DNA of 64,000 bases, taken from contig NC_060232.1 of the NCBI RefSeq assembly GCF_021155775.2, positions 19,227,922 to 19,291,921 of the forward strand, given 5' to 3'. The translations under genes were made by a program, and so were the position numbers. The notes beneath the pieces were generated by a model that was given only the letters and a program-made list of their open reading frames with translations, had not been told where the DNA came from and ran no database searches. How positions within the stretch are numbered: position 1 is the stretch's first letter; each line of letters opens with the position of its first letter. Source of the DNA: Neodiprion pinetum (lineage: Eukaryota; Arthropoda; Insecta; Hymenoptera; Diprionidae). Below, piece by piece: positions 33,285-43,410 of the stretch.

Positions 33285-33960
33285 CCTATGTTATGTTCAT
33301 GAAATTGTCAAATCCCTTCCTGTATCGACCATCATCGAGCTCTCTGCCCTTGTCGATCACAATGAACCCATATTTATTACCGTTCCAGCATATCATACGC
33401 AAGTCTTTAAACTATGTGGACGACATATTTGTGCTGATTTAGTTGTTGTACGCGTGTCTCAAGTTCATTTTGTCTTGTTCAAAGAGGGCCAGCAAGTGGG
33501 TATTGTCGCGCACGAGATGCTTGGGGATTCGAACATAGGTCTGACAAAGATAGAAAGTATACGTCATGATGTCTACCCATACAGAAGTATGCGCGTATGT
33601 CGTCCTGCTTCTCGCACGTTACATCATCGCATATCATGATTGAGTTAGGTTGCGCCTCTTTCGGTACAATAATGTGCTTGTGCTCATTAAAGAAGAAGCA
33701 CTCAACACCGTCGACACTTTTGAGCACCTGGCTTAGAAACCTGTATTTCGGTTAATTGAGAGATTTTGAGTAAACGTACAGGTTTTCAAATCTCAAGCCA
33801 TTTGGATACATTATACGCGCAAATAATGCATTGATTTTACCACAGTTAGACGGCCAACAGAATACCGCAGGTACACTACTCGGTAACAGTTCACCATAAC
33901 GGTTTTTGGCTTTGTACTTTGTTGCGTAAATTTGTCAATGTTCATCAGATACAGCATGGT
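33285..33960 (-). pseudogene. P2 packaging ATPase, broken
   Basis: Minus-strand homology runs over almost the whole of P1 3993-4706: the C-terminal WNGNKYG...VIDKGRELDDG-type region near 33,330-33,410, the piece QPNSIMICDDVTCEKQDDIRAYFCMGRHHDV (33,479-33,727, Walker B) and the N-terminal NCGK region near 33,840. Frameshifts and stops are frequent. Confidence 0.75.
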
Positions 33961-34104
33961 CAATTGTGTTTCGAACCACATCTCGAACGTGAGTGGTTGA
34001 ACTTTTTATAAATGTGTCGTTTATGAATAATTTCCATCAGTTGAAGAGCAGACATGATCGTGTACGTTTGCGATCGTCAGTGACCCTCGTAAAATTGAGC
34101 ACGT

Positions 34105-34640
34105 GGGAACGGTTAATAGCATTATCAATAAATTTTTGATCCAGTTGCATGTTCCCGGATACCAATACTGCGGACCTAGTACAAAATTGGCTCAGACTCG
34201 CGAGAGGGAATTCTGGTATCAATCCTCTCGACGCAGCGTGCAAGGAACACGATATAGCTGATTCAAAAAATCGCGTGAATCTTGAAGCTTGAAGCACTGC
34301 AGATAAAATAGTAGTGAACCGCTTGGGCTGTAGCTAATACAATCAAGGTAATAACGAAGATAGATATGGGGTGTCGAAAACTGAAGAATGTTTTCTTGGA
34401 GAAAATCATACGCACAGCAAAAAAGTCATTGATTCTGAACCACAAAGCGGAAACAAGCATTAAGTCTGCATTGAATTTTTTTCATAGCTACTTTTGCCGG
34501 TCTCAGTACTGCGGGTGCGTTAGCAGGGGGTGCTGCGGGTATAACGAAGGCTGTAAACGATGCAAGCACGGCGAAACGCGAATTAGAGGAAAGCAAACGG
34601 CATAACAAAACAATGGAATCGATTGCATCAGGTAAGAGTT
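34105..34640 (+). pseudogene. P2 PLA2-like protein, broken
   Basis: Plus-strand fragments match P1 3102-3929: QLHVPGYQYCGP near 34,145, a shifted region at the catalytic HD (AAGGAACACGATATAGC at about 34,242) and the Gly/Ala segment near 34,500-34,560 (GALAGGAAGITKAV in shifted frame). A deletion removes part of the domain. It is divergent from the ATPase, as in P1. Confidence 0.65.
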
Positions 34641-35057
34641 CCCATCTCAAGCCGTACAAGAAGGGTTTTGGTCTTCATCTTTCAAAAACTAAATCTGACG
34701 CTACCACGCAGAGCTCTAAAGAACTGGAAGTTGCTAAAGTTTGCGAATATCACGAAAATTCCGTACTTCCGGAATATTTTTATGCGCAATGAAATGCCCA
34801 AAAACGGACCGCGTAAAAGCGAGGCAGCTGTCGGTAATCTTAACGATAAAGATGGTCCAGCGACACACTGGATTGCATACAAGAAACGTGGCAACGATTT
34901 CGTTTATTTAGACAGTTTCGGTCAGCTTCGACCTCCGTTAGACCTCGTGAAATATCTCGGTGTTTGTAGCGTCAACTAAAACGATGAAAGATATCGTAAT
35001 TACGATACTTTCGATTGCGGCCACTTGTGTCTGAAATTTCTAAGCGGTGAGCCATAA
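34640..35057 (+). pseudogene. P2 adenain-like protease, one in-frame stop
   Basis: This piece is better preserved than in P1. It reads LPRRALKNWKLLKFANI, FMRNEMPKNGPRKSEAA, then GPATHWIAYKKRG (catalytic His region) and YLDSFGQLRPP (Asp). A stop at 34,977-34,979 interrupts the same frame, which then continues through RYRNYDTFDCGHLCLKFL (Gln/Cys block) to 35,057. All catalytic positions are visible in one frame. It directly follows the PLA2 piece. Confidence 0.75.
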
Positions 35058-35102
35058 AACCGTGACACGTGATTTAATAAAGCGAATCTGACACTTGCAG
35101 TC

Positions 35103-35788
35103 ATGGATGATTCGTTCTCGTTGAAGATATCGAGTACGTCTCCAATTCTCAAGGCGCAATATTTTCCACCTATCGAACTTGCAAGCAACGAAAATTTCAC
35201 CCTTGGTCTCGTTGAATTGTTAACCTTTGACTCCATCCCCAAGATCGTCGTGGGCCACAACAAAATGAATATATCTAACAAAGTAGTCATCATATCTACT
35301 GGCCGTGACAAGATTAAGGATATTGAAAAATATGTTCAGAATGAGTTAAAAGAATACCGACATTGAAATCACTATGAAGCCGAATAATGATACGTTATGC
35401 AGCGAAATTAAACGTCACCGCGTCATACATTTTGAACCCAACAATTCTATCGGTCGGCTTCTCAGGTTTATACCCCGTGTATTGGCAGCCAACCAAACTC
35501 CCCGATCGGATATGCCTGCAGCTGTTCCCAAGGTCAACGCATTGTGAGTCGAATGTAGAATTGAAACGGGTGCCTATATCAATGAGCGCCAAGTGCACAC
35601 TATTCATAAATTTTTCGCTATCCGTTCCGCGAGGATATAAGATTGTCGAAGTGCCGTCGCATGTCTTTTATCTTCCGATTACCATCAAGACCATAGATCA
35701 CATACAGCTTTGGTTAATCGATCAAGACGGAGACCTGGTTAATTTTCGTGGAGAAGTTATAACTGTGAGAGTGCACGTCAAATCGTAA
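35103..35788 (+). pseudogene. P2 penton protein, frameshifted
   Basis: The two frames (35,103-35,366; then to 35,788) start MDDSFSLKISSTSPILKAQ and end VITVRVHVKS, parallel to the intact P1 protein. The break is near 35,365 and a second disturbed stretch lies near 35,400-35,620. Confidence 0.7.
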
Positions 35789-35799
35789 TAAAAGATGGG

Positions 35800-37268
35800 T
35801 ATTGTATACAGCAGATTACCCAGGAAAAGTTACATTAGTAAGTTAACATGTCCGGATGTCCCGATCAAGTCAGTCATTGATCGATTCCCGAACCGCTAAC
35901 ACGTCGAAACGTGGAGTTCCTTATAACTCTGGGTCTCAAGCTGATACCTTTTGGAGAAGAAATTTCCGACAAATAAATCTGCGATCCTGCTGTTTCGTTG
36001 CCGGCTACGTACCACGGAGGAAGAAATTTTGAGCGTTCAAACGCCTGTCGTCTTCGACGAATCAATCGCACACCAAGAAATACATGCTCACAAACTGTAC
36101 GCATCGTCAACTTTCAGCAACAGCGATGAGATTCGAATCACCGCTCAGCATCAGGATCTATGCACACTACCAATCAAAAGTTCGCTGCATATTTCTGGAA
36201 AATTGGTCAAATCGAAAGGCACTGCAGCAGCGATCACAACCCTAGTCAATAACATCATCTGGCATTTGTTCGAAGATCTACGGTTCGAATTAAACGCTGT
36301 AGAGATTGATAAATGCAAAAACGTTGGTCTGAGTAGTCTGCTGAAGGGTTTCGCTTCGCTCCACCCTAGACAGAGTTGGCTTATGGAAAATGCTGGACGG
36401 CTCGACGTTCAAGAAACAAAAAAATTAACTCATGCCGATAGTAACTTTGATGTAGTTCTTTCTCTGAACATGATATTGGGCTTCGCTGAAGAATATCCCA
36501 AGATCATTGTTAACGCGAGGCATGAGCTGATTCTAACAGAATCAAAAAGTGATGTGAATGCCATCGTTCAAAATTAAGACGAAGACCTTAAAATCGTGAT
36601 TGATCAAGTGGAATGGTTCGAACCGTATGTGAAGCTCTCGGATCAACGAAAAATCCGGCCACTGAATTTTACACAGAAAGATACGCTCGTTTCCATGAGC
36701 TTCCACAGTCGGAAGCTGTACGAACATCCTTTGCTACCGTCTACCACAAAACACGCGTGGACTATGAACACGTCCATCCAGTTGAAGAAGCCACGATTTT
36801 TCATGCTTAGTTTTCGAATAAATCGAAAAAATACCGTCATCTTGATCACTGTAACATCACTGACGTCAAGCTTATCTTGAATTCCGAGTTTTATCTGCAT
36901 GGTACCTGAACTTGGACATCAGTCACAACCGTTGCGTGTTGCTGTAAGAGATGTACGCAAACCTTCAACCTACGTATTACAGCAAAGAACCTGAGTCCTT
37001 GTTAACGGAGAATGAATTTCTGCAGTACAAACCTTTGATTTTCATCGACTGTTCAAAACTAAACAAGGCTCTAAAATCTGGACCGGTTTTTATTTGTATC
37101 GAATTTGAAGCTAAAAATAACTCTCTTGCCGATACATCCGCCTATTGCTCAATCGTACACGATCGCTTAATTGAATATAATCCGCTGAGTGAGAAAATTG
37201 CTATAAAAAACAGCCTTGAAAGTGCAGACATTCGATTCAGTATATTTTACGATGGAGTTCATACTTGA
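35800..37268 (+). pseudogene. P2 major capsid protein, broken but near full length
   Basis: Open pieces are 35,951-36,577 (LCTLPIKSSLHISGKL, NNIIWHLFEDLRFELNAVEID, LHPRQSWLMENAG), 36,596-36,880 and 36,951-37,268 (FIDCSKLNKALKSGPV, YNPLSEKI). It retains N-terminal sequence (residues before LCTLP) that P1 lacks, so it shows the full layout of the family's capsid protein better than P1. Stops and frameshifts lie near 36,577 and 36,890-36,950. Confidence 0.75.
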
Positions 37269-37817
37269 CGTGCAAGAATTCAAGAGACCGGATCCTCGTT
37301 CCACACCAAAAGAGTGGGCAGTTGCATCACTAAACGAAGAATATTGCTCTTCCGTCAATATTGCTCTTCCAACCACTATACGAATGGGATTGTCTACTCG
37401 CTTCATTCAAAATCAACAATTTGTGGCTGTCACGGAATTATTACGGACTATCCTGGAAAGGTGGTGATTTACCGTTTGAAAAGCTTCAGTTCGTCATGAG
37501 ATGCCTGTCACTGTGTGATGCTTCACCAGTCAACAGTTAGTTACGTAAAAGAATTGGAGAAGAAAATTTGGCTGCAGAAAATTCTGTGTGAAAAAGTTAC
37601 AGTTGTGGATTTGATTGATTTGGATTGTCCATTCTTGCTAAAATTGAGCAAGATGTCTGATATTACTGTGAAATGTAAGCATTATGCCTTATTACACCCA
37701 CACTGCGCAACTCAAAACGTATTGTTACCTCGAAATTTTCTGCTGATACACAAACCCGATTGGTGTCTACTCAAAGGTTCTTCATTCCCATTGCTTAGCA
37801 TGGTTACGATACCGTAG
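37250..37817 (+). pseudogene. P2 copy of the 198-aa protein, broken
   Basis: It starts MEFILDVQEFKRP near 37,254, parallel to MELIVDTHGFHRP in P1. It continues through VVDLIDLDCPFLLKLSKM and CATQNVLL to about 37,817 in more than one frame. The conserved Cys/His positions can be matched between P1 and P2. Confidence 0.65.
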
Positions 37818-37934
37818 AATAAAAACATGTAATCATTCTTATATCAACGTTATGAATTTTGAGTGAAACTGAAATCTTAATTTGTTTCAATAAAAATCTC
37901 TTTCATCAATGTCAACCAATGAGTCAGAACCTCT

Positions 37935-38812
37935 TTCCCGCTAGTTAAGACGGATATTATACGTTGTGCCGAATCCTGTTGCACACAGGCCTCGCAACGT
38001 CAAGTCGGAACTCTTCGGGCCATTAGGTGAATTAATTCAGGGTTATTTCCGGTCTTTCTTACACAGCTGCAAAATCTTACAGAATTCAATGTCACACTGA
38101 AACCCGTTGGCACAGGCCTCTCGACGTCAAATCGAAACTCGTCGGACAAATTGTTTTTCAGCCTGAAATTCGTTCAAAGTCAAAGCAGGTCCTGCTCACG
38201 GCTCCAGAACCTTCCAGAATTCAATGTTGCACCGAAATACGTTGACCACAGGCCTCTCGATGTCAAGTTGAAACTAGTCTGACGAATTGTTTATCAGCCT
38301 CAGATTTCGAGAATACGTTGTACCTCTCCTGGAAACCACTTGATAGCCGGAGAATCTTCCCAAAGCTGAATCACGATGAAGAAACCTTGGAAACCCTCTG
38401 GAAGCTCAACTTGACACGTGCAAGGATTTGAGGTTGAACGTCTAAGGGTTCGCGATCGCGCCCGGTGTTGCAGTTTCTCGATCCCACTCGATGAGCATAT
38501 CAAGGTACAGCGCAATTTATCCGATGAGGGTAAGAACTATGGCAACAAAACCGTGATTTGGAGGACTTTTTTCACCCACAAAAAGCGCCTTTCATCCCAC
38601 GAGGACTAATGGTCATTTTGAAGATTTTTCACTGAAGATCAATAATCAGAGGAGAGAAATATCGGTAACGTAGAGCGCAGTGAGGGTGGGAGACGGTAAG
38701 GAAGAGCGCGGTTTGTATGACGAGAGTGGGGATAACCTTCAAGGATTTGCTTCGAGGTGAGCTTTGCCGGTAAAGTTGGGATTTGTATCCCAAAATCCCC
38801 TTGCTATACTCT
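37935..38812 (-). repeat. P2 terminal repeat remnant
   Basis: The sequence matches the P3 right TIR in the same orientation: AGGCCTCTCGACGTCAAAT-like units near 38,120 and 38,250 (P3: AGGCCGCTCGCCGTCAAGT), CTCGATCCCACTCGATGAGC near 38,475 (P3 60,660), then a GGTAA-rich stretch. It ends ...TTGCTATACTCT at 38,812, comparable with the other Polinton ends. It is strongly diverged. The stretch 38,813-39,747 has no recognised feature. Confidence 0.6.
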
Positions 38813-40485
38813 TAGAAAGCTTCATATGTAGTTATTAACATATTAATAATATTTGTGTAATTTTTGATAAAAATCTGAGGATTTCAGGTGGTTTAAAAAA
38901 GGTCAAAATGATTTCAGAGGATCAAGTAAGATTTTTGAGAATTTTAAACGCATTTCAACACACATATGGTATACTTTCAGAGTTTCAAAATAATATAAAA
39001 GACACACAGTATCGAAAATTTTAAATCAGTTTATGAGATTTTTATTCATAATAGTTCAGAATTACAGGACAAAAGTACTTATTTGTTTGAATCACTAGAG
39101 TTGAAGAGCTATGATTATTTTCCACAAGCTTTTGAGGACTAAAGGTTCATATTTTTGAATTTTCTGAAATTCCTGCACGTCCGGAAAGAACCGATGCGAA
39201 ATAAAATGTCATGCGGTGAAAAATGCTCATTATCCGCTTTGAGCTTCGTTTATTTTTCCTAGTCCCATGCTGTTTTTTGTGAAATATGGAAGTGGATAAA
39301 AAATCTGTTTGAATAATTTGAAAAGTATTACATTAAGTTGTTTCTTCGTTTCATAACTATTCTTCATTTTCATTGATTTTTCTCAATCTCCAATCTTGGT
39401 TTGTACATTGTAGATATATTCCCTTTGTCACGAATGAACTAACGACTATTACATTTGAATGAATTGAAATTAAGGTAATAAAAGGGTTTTGTACAGAATT
39501 TGAAAATTATTGTGAAAGCATACTACGGAAAAACTGACGGCAAAATCTTACATACCTACTTCTGAATTTCGACGACTCACAAGCTGTGCAATCATACAGC
39601 AGTTCCCAATTTTCCAAATGTTTGAATTGGAATCATTTTAAAGACCGCAATGATGTACAATATTCTGAAAAGATTCGACGCACACATTTGGGCCCCTGGC
39701 ATACCTGCTTCTCATTTGAAATTCATCATTCATATACATATAGATAGGATAGCAGTAGTGTATATACGAGAGTTCTGGACCACACAATGGCGGCGCTCCC
39801 CCCTAGGTCCTCCCTAGCTCCCCCAACTGAATCCGCGGCGGCTATTTTCATAGGATTTGACACACACAGGCACACACGCACGTACGCACGCACACACACA
39901 CACGCAAAATAATTCCTGTCGAGACTTGCTTTCCGCTGAACGTCATAAACGTAGGTATTCGGGGCAAGGGGTCTGAGCCACGATTTTTTATACCTGCGCC
40001 GCCCACTACCTGCTTGTCGTTGACGGATTTCGATTACATGCTTGGGAAACTATACATTGCTACTCTATTCACAGCATTTGCGCAGATTTTCATACTCAGG
40101 TGGGCATCCGTCGTAGGCGGCGGTGGGTTCGCGGAGAGGGCGAGGGGGAGACGGTGGAAACCTGATTCCTGTCGAGACTTGTTTGGCGCCGGAAAGCCGC
40201 GCATAAGTCGGATAAGATAAAAACCTGGTAGATCTATTGAAAAAATTCCAGGAAACGACCCCTGTAGGAAGGTTCAAAATGGCGTTTTAAATGGTTTTAA
40301 CAATTTTTTTATTTAACATCAATTACATTTAGTTTTCTTATAGAAGATATACAAGGCCGGTTCTGCGTAGAAACACCTTCTTTACCGACCAAGCCGACCA
40401 ATCCGCCTATACATGCATCCCAGACGCAAACCCTTGAAAGTTACCCCCCACTCCTGTAAGATAAAATGTGCTCTGCCGACCGTTC

Positions 40486-40597
40486 GTCGGTAAGAAAATC
40501 TCCCAAATGACCATGATTGTCGGTAAAAAATCCTCCAAATGACCATGATTGTCGGTGAAAAATCCTCCGAATGACCATGATCGTCGCTAAAAAATGC
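40486..40597. repeat. 32-bp tandem array in P3 left TIR
   Basis: About 3.5 units of GTCGGTAAAAAATCCTCC plus AAATGACCATGATT. The right TIR has the same array at about 60,772-60,860. GTCGGTAA recurs in the P1 and P2 end remnants, so it may be a recognition or replication site; this is inference. Confidence 0.7.
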
Positions 40598-40935
40598 CTG
40601 GAATTGCCGTGGTGTTACCCCTTGTGGGATAAGTTGTGCTCTTTGTCGGTGAAGAAGATCATGCTCATCGAGCGGGATTGATAACTGCATTACCGAGCGC
40701 ACTCCGTGAATCCTCAGGCGTTCGAGCGGACCCCGTGGATCCTCGAACGTTCGAGCGGGAATCCTGGCGTGTGTCAGGTTTTGAGAGCTTCCAGAAGGTT
40801 CGAGAAGATTTTCACGGCCTTGAACGAATCTAGACTGACAAACAATTCGTCCGACGTGATTCGAATCGACGGTGAGCGGCATGCGGTCAAAGGATTTCGG
40901 TGCGACGTTGAATTTTAGACAAACAATTCTCGGAA

Positions 40936-41283
40936 TCGTCCGACGAAAACAATACTCGGAATCGTCCGACGAGTTTCGACTTGACGGCGAGCGGCCTGCG
41001 GACAACTGATTGCGGTGCGACGTCGAATTCTGGAGGGTTCTGAAATTTGTGTGTGGCTGCTTCGACCCTGAACGAATGTAGGTTGACAAACAATGCGTTC
41101 GTCAAGTTTCGACTTGACGGCGAGCGGTCCAGGACCGTGAGAAAGAGCTTCTTTGACCCTGAAAGATTCTCGATATCGTCCGACGAAAACAATACTCGGA
41201 ATCGTCCGACGAGTTTCGACTTGACGGCGAGCGGCCTGCGGACAACGGATTGCGGTGCGACGTCGAATTCTGGAAGGTTCTAA
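40936..41283. repeat. 110-bp direct repeats in P3 left TIR
   Basis: Positions 40,936-41,042 and 41,177-41,283 are almost the same (CGACGAGTTTCGACTTGACG, GATTGCGGTGCGACGTCGAA). Further partial units lie at about 40,840-40,920 and 41,100-41,130. They are upstream of the TIR gene promoter. Confidence 0.7.
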
Positions 41284-41360
41284 CGTACAATCGAAGACAC
41301 ATCATTTCGGTAGCTTCTAGAAGTTTTTCAAGGATTCTGTGTGCCTGGTGGGATGAAAAC

Positions 41361-41400
41361 GGTTATAAAAGGTTGAAATTCAGGTCCGAAAGACAGTCTT
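41361..41400 (+). promoter_or_regulatory. Predicted core promoter of the TIR gene (left)
   Basis: TATAAAA at 41,364-41,370, then ACAGTCTT about 28 bp downstream (initiator-like), about 70 bp before the first ATG (41,462). The mirror copy lies near 59,965-59,985 in the right TIR. Confidence 0.45.
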
Positions 41401-41461
41401 GCACCTTCAGCTCTCATGAAGAGAACTCCAAATAAAGCAGAACTAAATCTTCTTCTTGCAA

Positions 41462-41924
41462 ATGAGAAGTGCTTTGGAACAACAACGTGAATTGAAGAAA
41501 CGACTAGAACTGCTCATCAAGAATATTGGAGAAGCAAAACATCTGCTGAAAATCAGATCTGACCTCAATCAACTCACAAGAGATTTTGAGCACATACAAC
41601 TCGACAGTAACGATCATGGACTTTTTGAAATTGAACGGAGTCGCTCGCCTGGAGACATTTCTGCCCTTGAAAAAGCTTTCGGACCTCGAAGTACACTTCG
41701 AATACCGAGTCAGTGGCGTTCGTCGGGTTAAAACGGAATTTGGTGATAAAATCGTTCTGGACTTGGAGGACTCTTTCACGATTTTTCTACCGAACCGACT
41801 GACCAAGGCCCTCCAAGGAGATGAAGATTCCTTCCAGAAGGTGACGACAGCCAGTAAGGAGATACGTTTGCATCTACGCTATCTTGGCGGACCGTACGGT
41901 CAACTTGAATTCGTATACGTATAA
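41462..41924 (+). CDS. TIR-encoded small protein gene, left copy (two overlapping frames)
   Basis: Frame 1 (41,462-41,731) begins MRSALEQQRELKKRLELL, a coiled-coil-like segment. Frame 2 has its ATG at 41,619 (MDFLKLNGVARL) and runs to 41,924. Its core VSGVRRVKTEFGDKIVLDL, SFTIFLPNRL and the end LRYLGGPYGQLEFV look beta-rich, like an OB-fold. Similar short proteins with a ...FLP-R... motif occur beside DNA-virus-like elements in insects (recalled, unverified); ssDNA binding is a guess. The right TIR copy encodes frame 2 with only five amino-acid differences, all without breaks. The two frames may be two genes or one gene with a frameshift. Confidence 0.55.
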
Positions 41925-42169
41925 TCTGAGTTTCACATTCAAATATCCAGTGTCCTGCGGATGTCTTACGTTCAATGAACAGAAGAAAAAAAAAAAAGAT
42001 TGGAATTATGAATATTTTTTCATTTATCGCCTTACCATCTTGTATACCTTCAGTCCTACGTACGTTTTGTACCTTGTAATTGCATCTAGAAATAAGTCTT
42101 GAAATACAAGAAAATGCTACTTCGAACACTACTAAGCAACGATGGAGGGTTTCGAGCTGCGTTTGCGTC

Positions 42170-42430
42170 TTGTCACTGTAATGTGAACTCTACGATAAAT
42201 TTTGGACGGGTTCAGACAAGACCAGAGTGCAAGGTCGACCGATAGCTGCAGTAGTATACATTCAGAGCCAAGAATCTGCGGTGTTGGGTTACTATCACTC
42301 TAGGAATGCAAAACATAACTCGGTTTGGGTACAGCTCGGTCAAAGATGGAGAGCAAGGTTGAATCTTACATAAGCTTTGCATTAAAAAAAATTCTCTCTT
42401 AAGAGCTAAGGTGAAGGTGAAGGTGTAAAA
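42170..42430 (+). repeat. P3 inner end repeat (left only)
   Basis: It matches bases 1-190 of the window and, inverted, 11,040-11,175. It lies just inside the TIR. No partner was found at the P3 right end, between PolB and the right TIR. Confidence 0.7.
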
Positions 42431-42495
42431 TTATTTCATGAATATTCTTTGAAAAACAGTTTTATTGAGTACAATTTTTAGGATACAGTTGGCAA

Positions 42496-43118
42496 TTACT
42501 TCACAACGATAGTACAATAATTCCATTTAACAGTATCATAACCAGGATGATATATTCGCCAGGAATGCGGGACCGTTCTTGTAGACGCTTCTGCGCAGTA
42601 ACACAAATCGTACACCCTCGCCATCCGAACAGTATGATGATTTCGTAGCCAATTTTGAAGTATCAAAACGTTTTGTGCTGCACAGATTGCGTTGGGTATC
42701 GTATGAACGTCGCATCTTAGAGACACAGCTGAAGTTTTTTGCATGGTTTGAAGCGACGGACAGTCAAAGTCCAGCATATCGATGATTTCAACTTCCGGGA
42801 CAATTTTGAGCAACCAATCTTGTTTTTCTTCTCCTTTTACGTACACGGTTTCAGCTTTGCACAGCCTGTCTTCAATGGTCCATTCAACTTCCTCAAACGG
42901 TATGGTTCCAGAGCTCCAAGGTAAACCGCGAAAATCGCGTTCAAACCAAGAATTTTGGTTTTGTATTTGACGTCCAGACAATCCCATTCGTAAGGTGGCT
43001 TGAAGAAAACCATTGATGGAGATGCTTCCAAGTAGATTGAAATTATAGCCAATTCTTTCAATGTGAAGGTATTGTTGAAAGGTCTACGAAAGCCTTGTGT
43101 GTCAACGATAAGCTCCAA
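42496..43118 (-). pseudogene. P3 copy of the 198-aa protein, frameshifted
   Basis: Open pieces 42,837-43,118 (start MELIVDTQGFRRP) and 42,496-42,987 match P1 at about 90% or better. The break lies near 42,950. The Cys/His-bearing C-terminal part is preserved. Confidence 0.75.
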
Positions 43119-43155
43119 CTTTGAACAGTGCGAGATGGTGGGAACGGGTCAGCTT

Positions 43156-43410
43156 TTATACCAACTTTTTCACTCCACCACTGAGCGTGTTGTTTTCGAC
43201 AATACGATCGTGAACAATCAAGCAATACGCCGATGTTTCAGCGGGAAAGTTGGCTTTAGCTTCACATTCAAGACGGATGTCGACAGGTCCGTACTTCAAA
43301 GATTCGTTTTGTTTTGAACAGTCGATAACAAATAAGGGGCCGTCTCGGAGGAATTTACTCTTCGTCAACAGAGGCTCGGGTTCTTTGCCGTGATAGGTGG
43401 CTTGAAAGAG
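43156..43410 (-). pseudogene. P3 major capsid protein, C-terminal fragment only
   Basis: It reads FVIDCSKQNESLKYGPVDIR and ends NNTLSGGVKKLV, as in P1. Upstream of about 43,410 it is joined directly to PolB in the opposite orientation, an inversion junction. Confidence 0.75.

Larger units (their letters stand above)
18015..38812 (-). mobile_element. Polinton copy P2, reverse orientation, broken by three insertions
   Basis: Reading left to right, the fragments are integrase (-), fibre-like (-), DUF8207-like (-), ATPase (-), PLA2 (+), protease (+), penton (+), major capsid (+), 198-aa protein (+) and a TIR remnant. This is exactly the P1 order reversed. The pieces are separated by a tnp2-like transposon, a MULE and a repeat block; each junction falls inside a Polinton gene whose two halves match P1 on either side. 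PolB and the left end are missing. All genes are broken, and divergence from P1 is larger than that of P3, so P2 looks the oldest copy. Confidence 0.8.
39754..42160 (+). repeat. P3 left terminal inverted repeat
   Basis: It is repeated inverted at 59,188-61,749, nearly identical over most of its length. From the end inward it contains a CA-rich tract (39,866-39,905), GC-rich unique DNA, a 32-bp tandem array (40,486-40,597), 110-bp direct repeats (40,936-41,042 and 41,177-41,283), a TATA box (41,364) and a small gene (41,462-41,924). Similarity stops at CGATGGAGGGTTTCGAGCT (about 42,160). Confidence 0.9.

Noticed and set aside
40382..41089. A 235-aa open frame on the minus strand of the P3 left TIR (and mirror at 60,252-60,959)
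   Set aside because: It runs through the tandem and direct repeats, is arginine/serine-rich without a domain, and changes frame sense between repeat units; best explained as a repeat artefact.
39754..42160. The 2.4-kb inverted repeats as two separate small transposons flanking a Polinton
   Set aside because: The 6-bp duplication occurs only outside the outer ends, none was found at the inner boundaries, and related sequence lies next to the ends of P1 and P2 in the matching orientation. Not fully excluded; see the P3 finding.
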